Shown: positions 1 to 9,639, numbered from the stretch's first letter. The stretch is 58,354 bases of DNA from an uncultured Erysipelotrichaceae bacterium (GCA_902779035.1 CACZAH010000005.1:1-58354); one strand, 5' to 3'. The notes: generated from the sequence alone by a model not told the origin. Made by a program: numbers and translations.

Positions 1-69
1 TTACTTCATATTTTTATACTTCATATACATAATAATACTATATTTAAAGCATTGAACTTTAGATGCTTA

Positions 70-98
70 TAGACTTTGCGCCAGCAATTTGGTACAAT
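70..98 (+). promoter_or_regulatory. candidate promoter of rnhC
   Basis: A TAGACT -35-like box at 70-75 and TACAAT -10-like box at 93-98 are separated by 17 bases. The predicted start of transcription falls almost on the GAGGTG ribosome site at 105-110, so the leader would be very short. Bases 1-69 hold nothing I recognise. Confidence 0.45.
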
Positions 99-115
99 AG
101 ATTTGAGGTGCGATT

Positions 116-1072
116 ATGAAAAAAAATAATGTAATAACTTTTAGAGTATGTGAGAAAACACAAAACATGATGGATGAAGAATTAGATTGGTGCAAGAGAG
201 AAAAAACTCCACCTTACGCTAAATGGCAAGCTAAAGATGGAGATACAGTAATTACTTTGTATAACTCTGGTAAAGTTGTATTTCAAGGAAGTGATGCAGA
301 TTTAGCAAGTTCTTTTTGGATTGATACAGAACGTATTAATAGTGGTAAAGTTGATATTAAAAGTTCTGAGTCAACAAAAAAAGATAAGTTAGATAAATCT
401 ATTAAAGTAGATCCTAAAATATATAATTCATCTAGTATTGGTTCTGATGAGGTTGGCACTGGTGATTACTTTGGACCAATTGTTGTAACTGCTGCATATG
501 TATCAAAAGAAAATATTCCCTACTTAGAAGAATTGGGAGTAAAAGATTCTAAACAAATGTTAGATGATAAAATATTAGAAGTAGTACCTAAAATAATTAA
601 GAAAATACCATATGAATCTATGATACTAACAAATACTGAATATAATAATAAATACTCTAAGGATTTAAATCTAAATAAAATAAAAGCAATCATGCATAAT
701 AATGTATTATATAAGTTAAGAGAGTCTACACAAGTATATGACTATATAATAGTAGATGAGTTTGCTAAAGACTTTATATATTATAATTACTTAAGAGATA
801 ATCCTAATGTTGTTAAAAATATTACATTCTTAACCAAAGGAGAAACTAAAAGTTTAGCAGTAGCTGCTGCATCATTAATATCAAGATATATTTTTATAAA
901 AGAATTTGATAAACTATCAGATAAAGTTGGGATAAATCTTCCTAAAGGTGCAGGAGATTATGTAGATGATATAGCTTACTCTATCGCAAAAGAAAAAGGT
1001 ATGGACTACCTTAAAGATATAGCAAAACTAAACTTTAAAAACACAAAGAAAGTAGAAGAAAGATTAAGATAA
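116..1072 (+). CDS. rnhC: ribonuclease HIII
   Basis: This 318-residue protein is a ribonuclease HIII, which cuts the RNA strand of RNA-DNA hybrids in the cytoplasm. The N-terminal ~80 residues match the substrate-binding domain that distinguishes HIII from HII. The catalytic domain begins near residue 108 with the signature GSDEVGTGDYFGP, carrying the acidic pair D111/E112. A further catalytic aspartate lies in the segment IIVDEFAK near residue 215. Length fits the family (about 300-320). The ATG is preceded by GAGGTG at a suitable distance. It is monocistronic and converges on the phosphopantetheinyl transferase gene, with a shared terminator region between them. Identification is from motifs and is secure. 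Confidence 0.93.
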   Translation: MKKNNVITFRVCEKTQNMMDEELDWCKREKTPPYAKWQAKDGDTVITLYNSGKVVFQGSDADLASSFWIDTERINSGKVDIKSSESTKKDKLDKSIKVDPKIYNSSSIGSDEVGTGDYFGPIVVTAAYVSKENIPYLEELGVKDSKQMLDDKILEVVPKIIKKIPYESMILTNTEYNNKYSKDLNLNKIKAIMHNNVLYKLRESTQVYDYIIVDEFAKDFIYYNYLRDNPNVVKNITFLTKGETKSLAVAAASLISRYIFIKEFDKLSDKVGINLPKGAGDYVDDIAYSIAKEKGMDYLKDIAKLNFKNTKKVEERLR

Positions 1073-1098
1073 TACTTACATAAGTACTATCTTTTTTT
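1067..1098 (+). terminator. intrinsic terminator after rnhC
   Basis: An AGATA-TACTT stem pairs with AAGTA-TATCT around a 4-base loop with one A-C mismatch, followed by seven T residues on the plus strand. It overlaps the rnhC stop codon and the 3' end of the convergent gene. Confidence 0.75.
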
Positions 1099-1588
1099 CT
1101 CCTTCATAATGGCATACACAATCATATTTATCATTAGAAATAATATAACTATTACATTTAATTTTATTAATATCTAGATTCTTAAAGAATTCATCATCAA
1201 AGTCCCCTAATAATTTACAGTATGCTTCTTTTTTTACCCAAGATAATCTATAGTTACTATCTACATTTTTTAAATATAAGCATCTAGCTGAATTACTTAT
1301 ATTAAATATGTCTTCTATATCAATACCCAACTCAATATCAGATACTACACATGCAATATAATTTTTAGAATGACTATAACTAAACCTAATATTAGAATTA
1401 ATTATATAAGGTTTACCATTATCTTTATACTTAATACTGTTTATATCAAATTTAATACCAATTTTATCTAACATATTACTAAGTAATGCAAATGCTTTTT
1501 TTGTTTCATCTTTAAAATTACAAAACTTAATATCATCTTTAATAATTATATCATCTTTATTTTTAATACATATATATATTTTATCCAT
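1076..1588 (-). CDS. Sfp-type 4'-phosphopantetheinyl transferase
   Basis: The 170-residue product has the three signatures of Sfp/AcpT-type phosphopantetheinyl transferases: GKPYI near residue 58 followed by FSYSHSK, the magnesium-binding GIDIE near residue 88, and SWVKKEAYCK near residue 117. Such enzymes move phosphopantetheine from CoA to a serine of a carrier protein. It is the last gene of the five-gene operon whose synthetase carries a carrier domain (Ser in GGDSL), so activating that synthetase is the natural inference. It is short for a full Sfp (about 220), closer to the AcpS2/HetI-like compact forms. The start follows the STAS gene by 12 bases. Confidence 0.85.
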   Translation of the reverse strand: MDKIYICIKNKDDIIIKDDIKFCNFKDETKKAFALLSNMLDKIGIKFDINSIKYKDNGKPYIINSNIRFSYSHSKNYIACVVSDIELGIDIEDIFNISNSARCLYLKNVDSNYRLSWVKKEAYCKLLGDFDDEFFKNLDINKIKCNSYIISNDKYDCVCHYEGEKKIVLM

Positions 1589-1600
1589 GCCTTATCCATA

Positions 1601-1891
1601 CTACTTAATATTTAAAATATCATTAAATCCCGTTACTTCAAAAATATCTAATACATCATCACATACATTAATTATTTCGAGAGTTCCTTTTTTATTCATC
1701 TCTTTTTGCATAGTTAATAATACTCTAAGTCCTGCAGATGATATATAGTTTAATTTTTTTAAATCTAACACTATATTTGTCTCATCTAACTTTTTATATT
1801 CACTTTCTAAATTAGGAGACGTAGTTGTATCTAATCTTCCTTCTAAACTTATAATAAGTTTATCTTCATTTTTATTTAAATTAATATTCAT
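1601..1891 (-). CDS. STAS-domain anti-sigma factor antagonist-like protein
   Basis: This 96-residue protein is a single STAS domain like SpoIIAA/RsbV. The phosphorylation loop is visible as YISSAGLRVLL around residues 49-59, with two candidate phospho-serines in the usual position. In characterised partner switches the unphosphorylated STAS protein captures an anti-sigma kinase and a PP2C phosphatase resets it. Both a PP2C domain and a HATPase domain sit in the first protein of this operon, so this is their likely substrate. No sigma factor gene is nearby, so the output of the switch is unknown. SD GAAGGA lies before the ATG. Confidence 0.88.
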   Translation of the reverse strand: MNINLNKNEDKLIISLEGRLDTTTSPNLESEYKKLDETNIVLDLKKLNYISSAGLRVLLTMQKEMNKKGTLEIINVCDDVLDIFEVTGFNDILNIK

Positions 1892-1905
1892 AACATTCCT
1901 TCTTT

Positions 1906-3255
1906 CTATAAATAATTATACTTCTTTTTATATTTTATAATAAACACTATTGAGATAATAAGAGCAAGTGCTTCTGCCGTTGGCCATGATATCCAAAGTC
2001 CAATACCTTTAAACAAGTAAGAAAGTCCAAATAAACATATAACAAGTATTACTAGAGATCTTACTATCGATAAGAATCCTGATACTAAGCCATTAGAGAA
2101 TGCCGTAAATAATCCTGAATAGAATGTATTATAACCACAAAATATAGTGGCTAGTATTGATATATTTAATCCTAATTTAGTAATATTATAAATCTTAGTA
2201 CCTTCTTTAAAGAATATAGATATTATCTCATCATTAAAGATAAATACTATTGTCATTATAAGTATAGATATTAAGAATATCCAAATATTACTTAGTTTAA
2301 ACACATTCTTACGCTCAGCTATATTACCACTACCATAGTGATAACTAAATACAGGTTCTACTGCTGATGTAAATCCCATATATATTGCTTCTATAAAAAA
2401 TTGTAAGTAAAACACTATTGATAGAGAGCTTACGCCAATTTCTCCATAATATTTACCAGCAATATGATTCATAATCATAGTAGTTACTGCACCAGCTAGA
2501 TTAGATACCATATCAGATGAACCGTTAAATGATATTACACCTATTTCTTTTAAATTAAGTTTAGTAAACTTAATTGTATATTTACTTCTTTTAAATATTA
2601 TGTAGTAGAAGAAAGCAAATATAATAGTACTAGAGTATCCTATTACAGTAGCAATTCCTGCACCCCTAATACCTAAGTGTAAGTGCTTCATAAAAATATA
2701 ATCAAGTACACAGTTAAAAATCCCGCCTATCATTATAACTAAGGCAGCAGTAACACTCTTACCTTCGCCAATAATAAGTATCCCAAGTGCAGATTGTAAC
2801 ATGATAGTTATGGAAAAACTAGTCATAATTACATAATAATCTTTTAAATAACCAATATTACCACTAGTCGCACCACAAATACGCATAATTGGTTCTTGAA
2901 ATACTAGACATAATATAGTTAATATAACTGATAGAATAAGTGCAAATAAGATGGTATTAGAGAAAGACTTACTTGCATCATCAATATTACCCTCACCTAT
3001 TTTTTTTACTATTATTGCATTTGCTCCAGTTCCAAGCATTACACCAATTGCAACAAACAAGTATAAAAGAGGCATATATAAATTAACCGCACCAATAGCA
3101 AGTTCTCCTACATATTTTTCAATAAAGAATCCATCAACTGTTTGATAAAATGCAATAAATAGAAAAGTAAAGATACTAGGAAAAACAAATTTCATTAAAG
3201 AGAAGAAATCAAAATGCTTAGATAATTCTTTGTCTTCATTATTAATATTATCCAT
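1906..3255 (-). CDS. MATE family efflux transporter
   Basis: This 449-residue, very hydrophobic protein has about 12 predicted membrane segments in two similar halves, typical of MATE drug/sodium antiporters (DinF/NorM/MepA type). The N-terminal half has the family-like stretch GTGANAIIVKKIGEG near residue 80. It lies 13 bases after the synthetase gene and 14 before the STAS gene in one operon. The context suggests export of the product of the synthetase, but the substrate is not shown by the sequence. The ATG is preceded by TGAGGTAATC. Confidence 0.9.
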   Translation of the reverse strand: MDNINNEDKELSKHFDFFSLMKFVFPSIFTFLFIAFYQTVDGFFIEKYVGELAIGAVNLYMPLLYLFVAIGVMLGTGANAIIVKKIGEGNIDDASKSFSNTILFALILSVILTILCLVFQEPIMRICGATSGNIGYLKDYYVIMTSFSITIMLQSALGILIIGEGKSVTAALVIMIGGIFNCVLDYIFMKHLHLGIRGAGIATVIGYSSTIIFAFFYYIIFKRSKYTIKFTKLNLKEIGVISFNGSSDMVSNLAGAVTTMIMNHIAGKYYGEIGVSSLSIVFYLQFFIEAIYMGFTSAVEPVFSYHYGSGNIAERKNVFKLSNIWIFLISILIMTIVFIFNDEIISIFFKEGTKIYNITKLGLNISILATIFCGYNTFYSGLFTAFSNGLVSGFLSIVRSLVILVICLFGLSYLFKGIGLWISWPTAEALALIISIVFIIKYKKKYNYL

Positions 3256-3268
3256 GATTACCTCAAAT

Positions 3269-6200
3269 TTATCTTTTCATACTAAAGATACTCATTACTT
3301 TCCTAAATATGCTATTATTTGTATCTAACTTCTTCTTTATATCTAATACAGTTATATCATCTTGTGTTGTATGATGAATTAAAAGCTGTGTTACTTTAAT
3401 GAATATATCTTTAAATTTAACCATAGATTCATTTTTATATCTACTTGATGCATAATCCATCATAATCTCTAGTCCATCACTACCATCTAATATTTGAATA
3501 TCAAGTAAATCTTGCGCAGCTGCTTGATTTTGTCTTACATCAATCATTTCGATATTCATATCACTAAGATCTCCACCATCTCTTATATCCTGTTGATATA
3601 AAAGGCAAGCACCATCTTCGGCAACTACATTAGCATCCAACTCTTCATACGGATAGCAACTATATTTAATACCCTCTTGTACTTGTTTATGAACACTTTG
3701 ATATAATTCTCTTACAGTTCTTTTATCACTTAATTTTAAAGCAACAGGTAATTCTCTAAATAATAGTCCGACACTAGACATTGAATAAATATCATCACGG
3801 CCATTATAAATCCATGATATCTTAATATTATTTTTTTTATTGTATATAGATATTGCAATTATTGCAACTGTAATAAAGAACTCATTTCTGCTTGTTTTAA
3901 ATTTCTTTTCTATTAGAGACATTTCTTCATCTTTAATATTTAAAGTAGACAATATATCTCCTATTTCATTTTCTCTTGATTCTTGATCAATCTTAGGGGC
4001 GGTTGACCACTCAATATTTTCATAAGTATCAGTAAAATACTTTTCTGCTTCTTGATAAAGAGTTGTATTCATCTCTTTTTCTCTTTTATCAAGAATATAA
4101 TAATAGTAATCTTTATCAATCTCAATACCCATATAAGACTTAACCATAGCTTCCATCAATACTTTAAATGAAGTACCATCAAATAGCGAATGATGAACAT
4201 CAAAGAATGCATATACATTTTTCTCTGTTTCAAATACACGACATCTATAAAGTCTAGAATTAGTAAGTTTAAATGGCATTACTAATGTATCTTTTATATT
4301 ATTAAAATCAAATTCTGAAATATGTTCTACTCTAATTTTTTCTAATACTTCCGGTGTATACTTTTGAACTATCTCTCCGTCATCATTAAAATGAAATGTT
4401 GTAAGAAGTGCTTTAAAATTCTTAATCGTATTATACATTGCTTTAGCTAAATCTTTAGCATTATATAAATTTTTATCTGCCTTTAACATAGTAAATAAGT
4501 TAAACATAGTAGATTTAGGAGTATATAATTGATAATCTACCATATATAATTGTTCAGCAGTAAGTTTGTGCTCTAGCTTCATTGACTCTTCATTTTTAAT
4601 TTCAGGTGAAACTCCGTCATCACTAACTATAGACTCACTATATATTTTCGCAATTTCTTTGGCATTTCTTCCTCTAAATATTTGAGCAACATTTAATCCT
4701 TCTAATTTTGATTCAACAATTACTTCAATTGCTCCTAGTGAATCTCCACCAAGTTCATAAAAATCATCATTAATACCTACTCTATCTAGTTTTAAAACTT
4801 TACTAAATGCATTACATATTGCCTTTTCAATGTCATTAGTAGGCTCCACATAGTTTGTTTTAAAATCTTTAGTATCAGGAACTGGTAGAGCTTTTCTATC
4901 TAATTTACCACTTGCTTTAAGTGGAATACTATCAATCTTCATAAAATATGCAGGAAGCATGTAATAAGGAAGTCTTTTTAATAACTCACTTCTAACGTCA
5001 TCTAAGTTAAACTCTACATCATCTTTATAATATGCACAAATATATGATTGATTAGCTTCATTAAATCCACGTACTACAACAAAACTAACATTAAGTACTT
5101 GTTTTACTGCAGCCTCTATTTCAGCAGGTTCTATTCTATTACCATTAATCTTAATCATATCATTATTACGTCCAAGTAAAACTAACTTTCCATTTGCATC
5201 AAACTTAGCTAAATCTCCTGAGTGATATATACCGTCCTTTAATGCTTTTTTAGTTTCTTCTTCTAGATTGATGTATCCCCTAAAATATGGATTATCAAAA
5301 CATAACTCTCCAGTTTCACCATTTTTTACTTCATTTCCTTCGTCATCTAATAATTTAATATTTAAATAAGGTAATGTTTTAGTTCCAATAGGACATGTTT
5401 CATAAGATTTATCTATCTTAAACATTGATACAATAAATGCACTTTCACTCATCATATAAGTATTACATAGTTTAACGCCTTTTAAATATACGTTATTAGC
5501 AGGTTCACTACCAACAATTAATGTTTTTAAAAATGGTCCAGTAGTTCCCTTTAACATTCTTACATAAGATGGAGTTAAGAATGTTAATGATATAGTTTTT
5601 TCTAACATGAATTTTTTTAAAGCAACAGGATTTTTTAATGTTGAATAAGATACAATATATAATTTTGCTTTATCAATTTCTGCACCATAATATAGTACAT
5701 ACATAATAAATATAGTTGAAGCAATAAAGTTAAGAGGTGCAACTAAAGCTCCATGTTCATTCTTTTTAACTAATGCCTCAGTCTCACTTATTTTAACAGA
5801 CTCAACGCTTCTTAAGATATTACCATACTCATGTAATACACCTTTAGGATTCCCCGTAGTACCTGATGTATAAATTGCAAATGCTGCATCATGCAAATCA
5901 GACTCTACATATCCATCAAGAGAATCTAACTTCATAATAGAGTCCCAAGTATCACTATTAATCTCTGCCTTACAATTACAATCTTTACGAATAAATTCTA
6001 TTCTATCAGGTGCATAATTATCCTCAACAACAGTAAATGCAGCCCCAGCTTTCCATACACCTACCATAGCCATTACTACCTGTACTCCACGTGGTAGATT
6101 AATTAAAACAAAATCTTCACGTCCTACACCAATACTTGTTAAATAATTATAAATCTTACCAGATACTTCATCAATTTTTGCATAACTAATACCTTTAGTA

Positions 6201-6277
6201 TTAACTTCATCAAAAAATAACGAATGATTTGGATTCTTTTTAACATTTTCACCAAACTTTTTTACAAAAGATTTCAC
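3269..6277 (-). CDS. single-module nonribosomal peptide synthetase (A-PCP-C)
   Basis: This 1002-residue protein reads adenylation, carrier, condensation. The adenylation domain (about 1-470) has A3 YTSGTTGNPKG at 136-146, A7 YHSGDLAKF and A8/A10-like segments ending in SGKLDRKALP. The carrier domain has GGDSLGAIEV with the phosphopantetheine serine near 513. The C-terminal half (about 570-960) is a condensation domain with the intact catalytic motif HHSLFDG near residue 695 and a later NGRDD segment. No thioesterase or reductase domain follows, so release must be by the terminal condensation domain or an unlinked acceptor. The start is GTG with AGGAGG ten bases upstream. It is the second gene of the operon. 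The amino acid used cannot be read by eye. Confidence 0.9.
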   Translation of the reverse strand: MKSFVKKFGENVKKNPNHSLFFDEVNTKGISYAKIDEVSGKIYNYLTSIGVGREDFVLINLPRGVQVVMAMVGVWKAGAAFTVVEDNYAPDRIEFIRKDCNCKAEINSDTWDSIMKLDSLDGYVESDLHDAAFAIYTSGTTGNPKGVLHEYGNILRSVESVKISETEALVKKNEHGALVAPLNFIASTIFIMYVLYYGAEIDKAKLYIVSYSTLKNPVALKKFMLEKTISLTFLTPSYVRMLKGTTGPFLKTLIVGSEPANNVYLKGVKLCNTYMMSESAFIVSMFKIDKSYETCPIGTKTLPYLNIKLLDDEGNEVKNGETGELCFDNPYFRGYINLEEETKKALKDGIYHSGDLAKFDANGKLVLLGRNNDMIKINGNRIEPAEIEAAVKQVLNVSFVVVRGFNEANQSYICAYYKDDVEFNLDDVRSELLKRLPYYMLPAYFMKIDSIPLKASGKLDRKALPVPDTKDFKTNYVEPTNDIEKAICNAFSKVLKLDRVGINDDFYELGGDSLGAIEVIVESKLEGLNVAQIFRGRNAKEIAKIYSESIVSDDGVSPEIKNEESMKLEHKLTAEQLYMVDYQLYTPKSTMFNLFTMLKADKNLYNAKDLAKAMYNTIKNFKALLTTFHFNDDGEIVQKYTPEVLEKIRVEHISEFDFNNIKDTLVMPFKLTNSRLYRCRVFETEKNVYAFFDVHHSLFDGTSFKVLMEAMVKSYMGIEIDKDYYYYILDKREKEMNTTLYQEAEKYFTDTYENIEWSTAPKIDQESRENEIGDILSTLNIKDEEMSLIEKKFKTSRNEFFITVAIIAISIYNKKNNIKISWIYNGRDDIYSMSSVGLLFRELPVALKLSDKRTVRELYQSVHKQVQEGIKYSCYPYEELDANVVAEDGACLLYQQDIRDGGDLSDMNIEMIDVRQNQAAAQDLLDIQILDGSDGLEIMMDYASSRYKNESMVKFKDIFIKVTQLLIHHTTQDDITVLDIKKKLDTNNSIFRKVMSIFSMKR

Positions 6278-6291
6278 AAATAAATTACCTC

Positions 6292-8295
6292 CTACTCATG
6301 CCTTTTTTCTATTGTTAGTATATTTTTATTATCTTTATATTCATATTCTACATTATCCATCATCTTTTTTACTAAGTAAATACCAAGCCCACCTATAGGT
6401 CTTTCATCAACACTTAAAGATAAATCCGGATCATCTTTTATAAGAGGATTAAAATGTTTACCATTATCAATAAAAGTTATAATCGTTTTATCATCATTAT
6501 CTTTAATACTAATTGTAACAGTATTATTAGTATCGTTATCAGAATATGCATAAGATACAATATTTACAAATATTTCTTCAACAACTAAATTAAATTTTTT
6601 AAGCAACTTACTATCTTTAATATCTTTAATCCCATCATCAATAAACTTAAGTACATTATTTAATTCATCCATACTAGCATTAAACTTTTTCTTCATTGCG
6701 CTATCTCCTTTATATATAAGTGCCATCATAGTTAAATCATCAAACTGTGTAGCCTCTCCTACAAATGTATCTACTTTATTTTTTACTTCATTTAATAATT
6801 CTTTTGTATTTAAATCTTTAAGCTCATTTAATGTATCAACCATTCTATCTAAGTTAAACATCTCAAGCTCACTATTAGTAGCTTCAGGTAGTCCATCAGT
6901 ATATAAGAATAACTTATCGCCCTTATTTAATATAACCTCATTATTTTTATATTCATAATCTTCCATCGCACCAATAGGAATTCCATGTTTTGTTTTATTT
7001 AATTTAAACCCATCACCATTTTTAAGCACAAAATCTTCATGACCAGCATTTGCAAATACTAACTTTCCTGTAGATAATTCAAATATTCCAAGCCATACTG
7101 TAACAAACATATTAGCCTTATTATTATTACATACCCTGTTATTTACCGTAGTTAATACCTGAGCTGGATCCTTAAGTGATAAAGAATACTCGGATATTAA
7201 TATCTTAGTTACCATCATAAATAAAGCAGCAGGAACTCCCTTACCAGATACATCTGCAATCACAAGCATTAAATGATCATCATCGATAAGATTAAAATCA
7301 TAGAAATCTCCACCAACTTCCTTAGCAGGAGTCATGGATGCATAAAGTTCAAATGATTCATTACTAGGAAAATTAGTAGGTAGAGAGTTTTCCTGTATTA
7401 AACTAGCTAGTTTTAACTCTGTACCAATACGTTCTTTTTCTTTAGTTGCAGCCTTAATATCTTCAATATACTTAATAGTATCCTTCTCCATCTTATCTAT
7501 AGAAAGAGCAAGAGAAGTAACCTCACTTATATTACTAATATTACTTAAATTATTCTTACTTCTATTACTTAGAGTCGCAAAACGTTTAGACTCCCTACTT
7601 ACCTTTTCAATAGGCCTTATAATTTGTTTCTTTAAGAAGTTTAAAGCCAGAATAATAGTAATAATAATTATAATAAAAGTTAATATACTTACATTAAAAA
7701 CATAACCAAATCTTGCCCTAGTTAAGCCTCTCATAAACCTTTGAACACATAAAATTGCTTTAACATTACCATTACTATCAGTAAGAGGAATAAGTGAAGT
7801 TATATGCGGTAAAGCACCATTTAAATTTCTATTTCTAATAACAGTAGCCCTAACTCTACCTCTTTCCATAATCTCTTTATAATGCTTTTCGTACTCCTTA
7901 TTTGTAGTTTTCTTCTTAGAACCAATAACCCAAGGAGTATAACCACTACCCGCACTAACAGAATTAAAAATACTAGTAAAATGCTTATAATCACTATCAG
8001 GTTTAATAACATAAATAACAGATACATCCTGTTTATTAGTTAGAATATTTAATCTATCATTAGTAATCTTATACTCTTCATTATCCCCATTACTCTCAAG
8101 ATATGACTCAAGATTATCTACTTTAATCAAAGCAGCAGCAGTTTTAGCAGTCCTATAAGCAGAATCATTATACTCATGCGTATAATACCTAGTAAATCTT
8201 CTATATCCTACAATAACCATCAATACAGCAAATGAAAGTAATAATATAACTATCGATCTTACAATAACATACTCCAAACTCTTATTCTTCTTCAA
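6292..8295 (-). CDS. membrane SpoIIE-type phosphatase fused to anti-sigma-type kinase domain
   Basis: This 667-residue protein has a membrane segment at about 11-30, an extracytoplasmic sensor-like region at 31-195, a second membrane segment at about 198-220, a HAMP-like linker and a PP2C/SpoIIE phosphatase domain with metal motifs EVGGDFYDF (327-334) and DVSGKG (348-353), ending at FDDLTMM. From about 540 a HATPase domain of the RsbW/SpoIIAB type follows, with EEIFVN and the G-box GGLGIYLVKK. One protein therefore holds both the phosphatase and the kinase of a partner switch. The apparent start is TTG with AGGTGAG five bases upstream. First gene of the synthetase operon. Confidence 0.9.
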   Translation of the reverse strand: MKKNKSLEYVIVRSIVILLLSFAVLMVIVGYRRFTRYYTHEYNDSAYRTAKTAAALIKVDNLESYLESNGDNEEYKITNDRLNILTNKQDVSVIYVIKPDSDYKHFTSIFNSVSAGSGYTPWVIGSKKKTTNKEYEKHYKEIMERGRVRATVIRNRNLNGALPHITSLIPLTDSNGNVKAILCVQRFMRGLTRARFGYVFNVSILTFIIIIITIILALNFLKKQIIRPIEKVSRESKRFATLSNRSKNNLSNISNISEVTSLALSIDKMEKDTIKYIEDIKAATKEKERIGTELKLASLIQENSLPTNFPSNESFELYASMTPAKEVGGDFYDFNLIDDDHLMLVIADVSGKGVPAALFMMVTKILISEYSLSLKDPAQVLTTVNNRVCNNNKANMFVTVWLGIFELSTGKLVFANAGHEDFVLKNGDGFKLNKTKHGIPIGAMEDYEYKNNEVILNKGDKLFLYTDGLPEATNSELEMFNLDRMVDTLNELKDLNTKELLNEVKNKVDTFVGEATQFDDLTMMALIYKGDSAMKKKFNASMDELNNVLKFIDDGIKDIKDSKLLKKFNLVVEEIFVNIVSYAYSDNDTNNTVTISIKDNDDKTIITFIDNGKHFNPLIKDDPDLSLSVDERPIGGLGIYLVKKMMDNVEYEYKDNKNILTIEKRHE

Positions 8296-8318
8296 AACAA
8301 CTCACCTTCAACATTTTA

Positions 8319-8347
8319 AGTATACCAAAATACGTACAAAATAACAA
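8319..8347 (-). promoter_or_regulatory. promoter of the synthetase/partner-switch operon
   Basis: On the minus strand TTGTTA (-35, complement of 8342-8347) and TATACT (-10, complement of 8319-8324) are spaced by 17 bases. A TG one base before the -10 makes it an extended -10 promoter. It drives the operon from 8295 down to 1076. Confidence 0.6.
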
Positions 8348-8355
8348 TATAATTA

Positions 8356-8388
8356 AAAAATATTCCTAGTTTAATTAGGAATATTTTT
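8356..8388 (-). terminator. intrinsic terminator after the pilin-like pseudogene
   Basis: A perfect 13-base inverted repeat (AAAAATATTCCTA and its complement) around a 7-base loop, ending in T residues on the minus strand. It separates the frameshifted pilin-like gene from the operon promoter. Confidence 0.8.
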
Positions 8389-8419
8389 ACTAATTGCATG
8401 ATTAATTTACATATAATAT

Positions 8420-9294
8420 CTACTCAGTAGGAAGTACTGATTTATCTAGGATGATGACAGGACGAACAACAGGATTTATTAAAGCAACACTCGCATTTTT
8501 AAATTCACCATATTCCTCTACTACTATAATACCAGAATCCCCTGACAATGAGTTGGTCCAGTACGTATAATTTCTATTATAAATCCATTCATATTTTGGC
8601 AATTGTCTTATTTCTATTTCACAACTACCGCATGGTTTAACTTCTTTACTTTCAATTTCTATTTCATCTTGTAATATCAATCTTGCTTCACTTGCCGCTG
8701 GGGCTTGTGCTGTTTTCCAAGCATCAACTGTTGTTTTTACATATGAAGTAGAATAAACACTACTTTCTGAATGATATTGCATTCCTCCATAGCCATTTCT
8801 GTCATATGTTTGTGCTCCTGTACCATTTGAGTATGTTTGTACTTCTTCATATGATAATGGTTCTGCTTTTAACATTGTTACTGTTGATTCTGTTGCATCT
8901 GAATCTTTAATTACATAATAATTTATATTATTGTATGTAACTTGATCTCCTACGTATAGTTTTCTACATTTCTTCCTGTAACTGTACAACCTGCAAGATA
9001 TACACTTGAATCAGTGTTGATTTGTGTTGTTGAACACTCTACTTTATTTCCTGAGTATTCAATTGTTAGTTGTGATACTTCTGTTGGAAATTTACCTGTA
9101 TCAAGTAAATAACCTGCAATTGCTAGTTCAATACTTCTTCCATATGCATCAATACTTCGCCTGTCTGCAGAAATACGTGCTTTTCTAATTATATTCATAA
9201 CAAGTGGAGTAACTATTAATGCAATTATTGCCATAATTACTAATACTCCTATTAACTCGATTAATGTAAATGCATTTCTTTTACTATTTGCCAT
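8420..9294 (-). pseudogene. pilin-like protein, disrupted by a one-base frameshift
   Basis: The N-terminal part (MANSKRNAFTLIELIGVLV) is a type IV pilin/pseudopilin class III signal with the FTLIE methylation motif. The reading frame stops at NVENYT near 8951, while the next frame continues with VGDQVTYNNINYYVI to 8420. The paralogue at 41607-42500 reads through the same point as YSVGDEVTYNGVDYYVI, so loss of one base near 8950-8955 explains the break. Restored, the protein would be about 285-290 residues, near the 297 of the paralogue. The C-terminal part ends in YWTNS...VRPVIIL, reminiscent of surface-exposed C-type-lectin/FGE-like folds. ATG 9294 suits the upstream AAAGGA better than ATG 9303. 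A sequencing error or programmed shift remains possible. Confidence 0.75.
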
Positions 9295-9363
9295 ATTTAT
9301 CATTCCTTTCCATTCAATCTTTTTAAAATTTTCTTTAAAGCATTACACACGCTAGTCACTAAT

Positions 9364-9487
9364 GTGCTCTAATTATATCATGGACTTGTTTTTAGTGTAT
9401 ACCATGATTACACTTTTTATACATTTATTATTCCTATCTCGCCTCACCTTACCTTCTAATACTAGAGTCAACCCCTATTTTGAAAAA
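9364..9487 (-). promoter_or_regulatory. conserved upstream element of pilin-like gene, copy A
   Basis: Three blocks are shared in the same order with the region upstream of the paralogue at 42541-42651. They are an inverted repeat AGTGTA-9 bases-TACACT (9394-9414), a block TCACCTTACCTTCT (9444-9457) and GTCAACCCC followed by TATTTTGAAAA (9467-9487). On the minus strand TATACA and TATAAT (complement of about 9373-9378) are spaced by 18 bases and could be the promoter, with the inverted repeat over its -35. The rest of 9295-9639 holds no gene I can support. Confidence 0.5.
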
Positions 9488-9639
9488 ATTTATTTTTCAT
9501 TACAAACAATTCTTATTTTACCTCCTTTTCATATTTATATTATGATGAAAAAAGCATTCCGTTTTTATGATTAACACGATAAAATTTAATTAAAGAAAGA
9601 AAGAAAGAGATTATTCTAACATTATTAGAAAGGAGGTTA

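Noticed and set aside
9362-9574. 70-codon plus-strand frame as a gene
   Set aside because: It lies over the conserved upstream element of the pilin-like gene, has no SD, and its similarity to a frame at 42397-42660 is explained by the shared element on the other strand.
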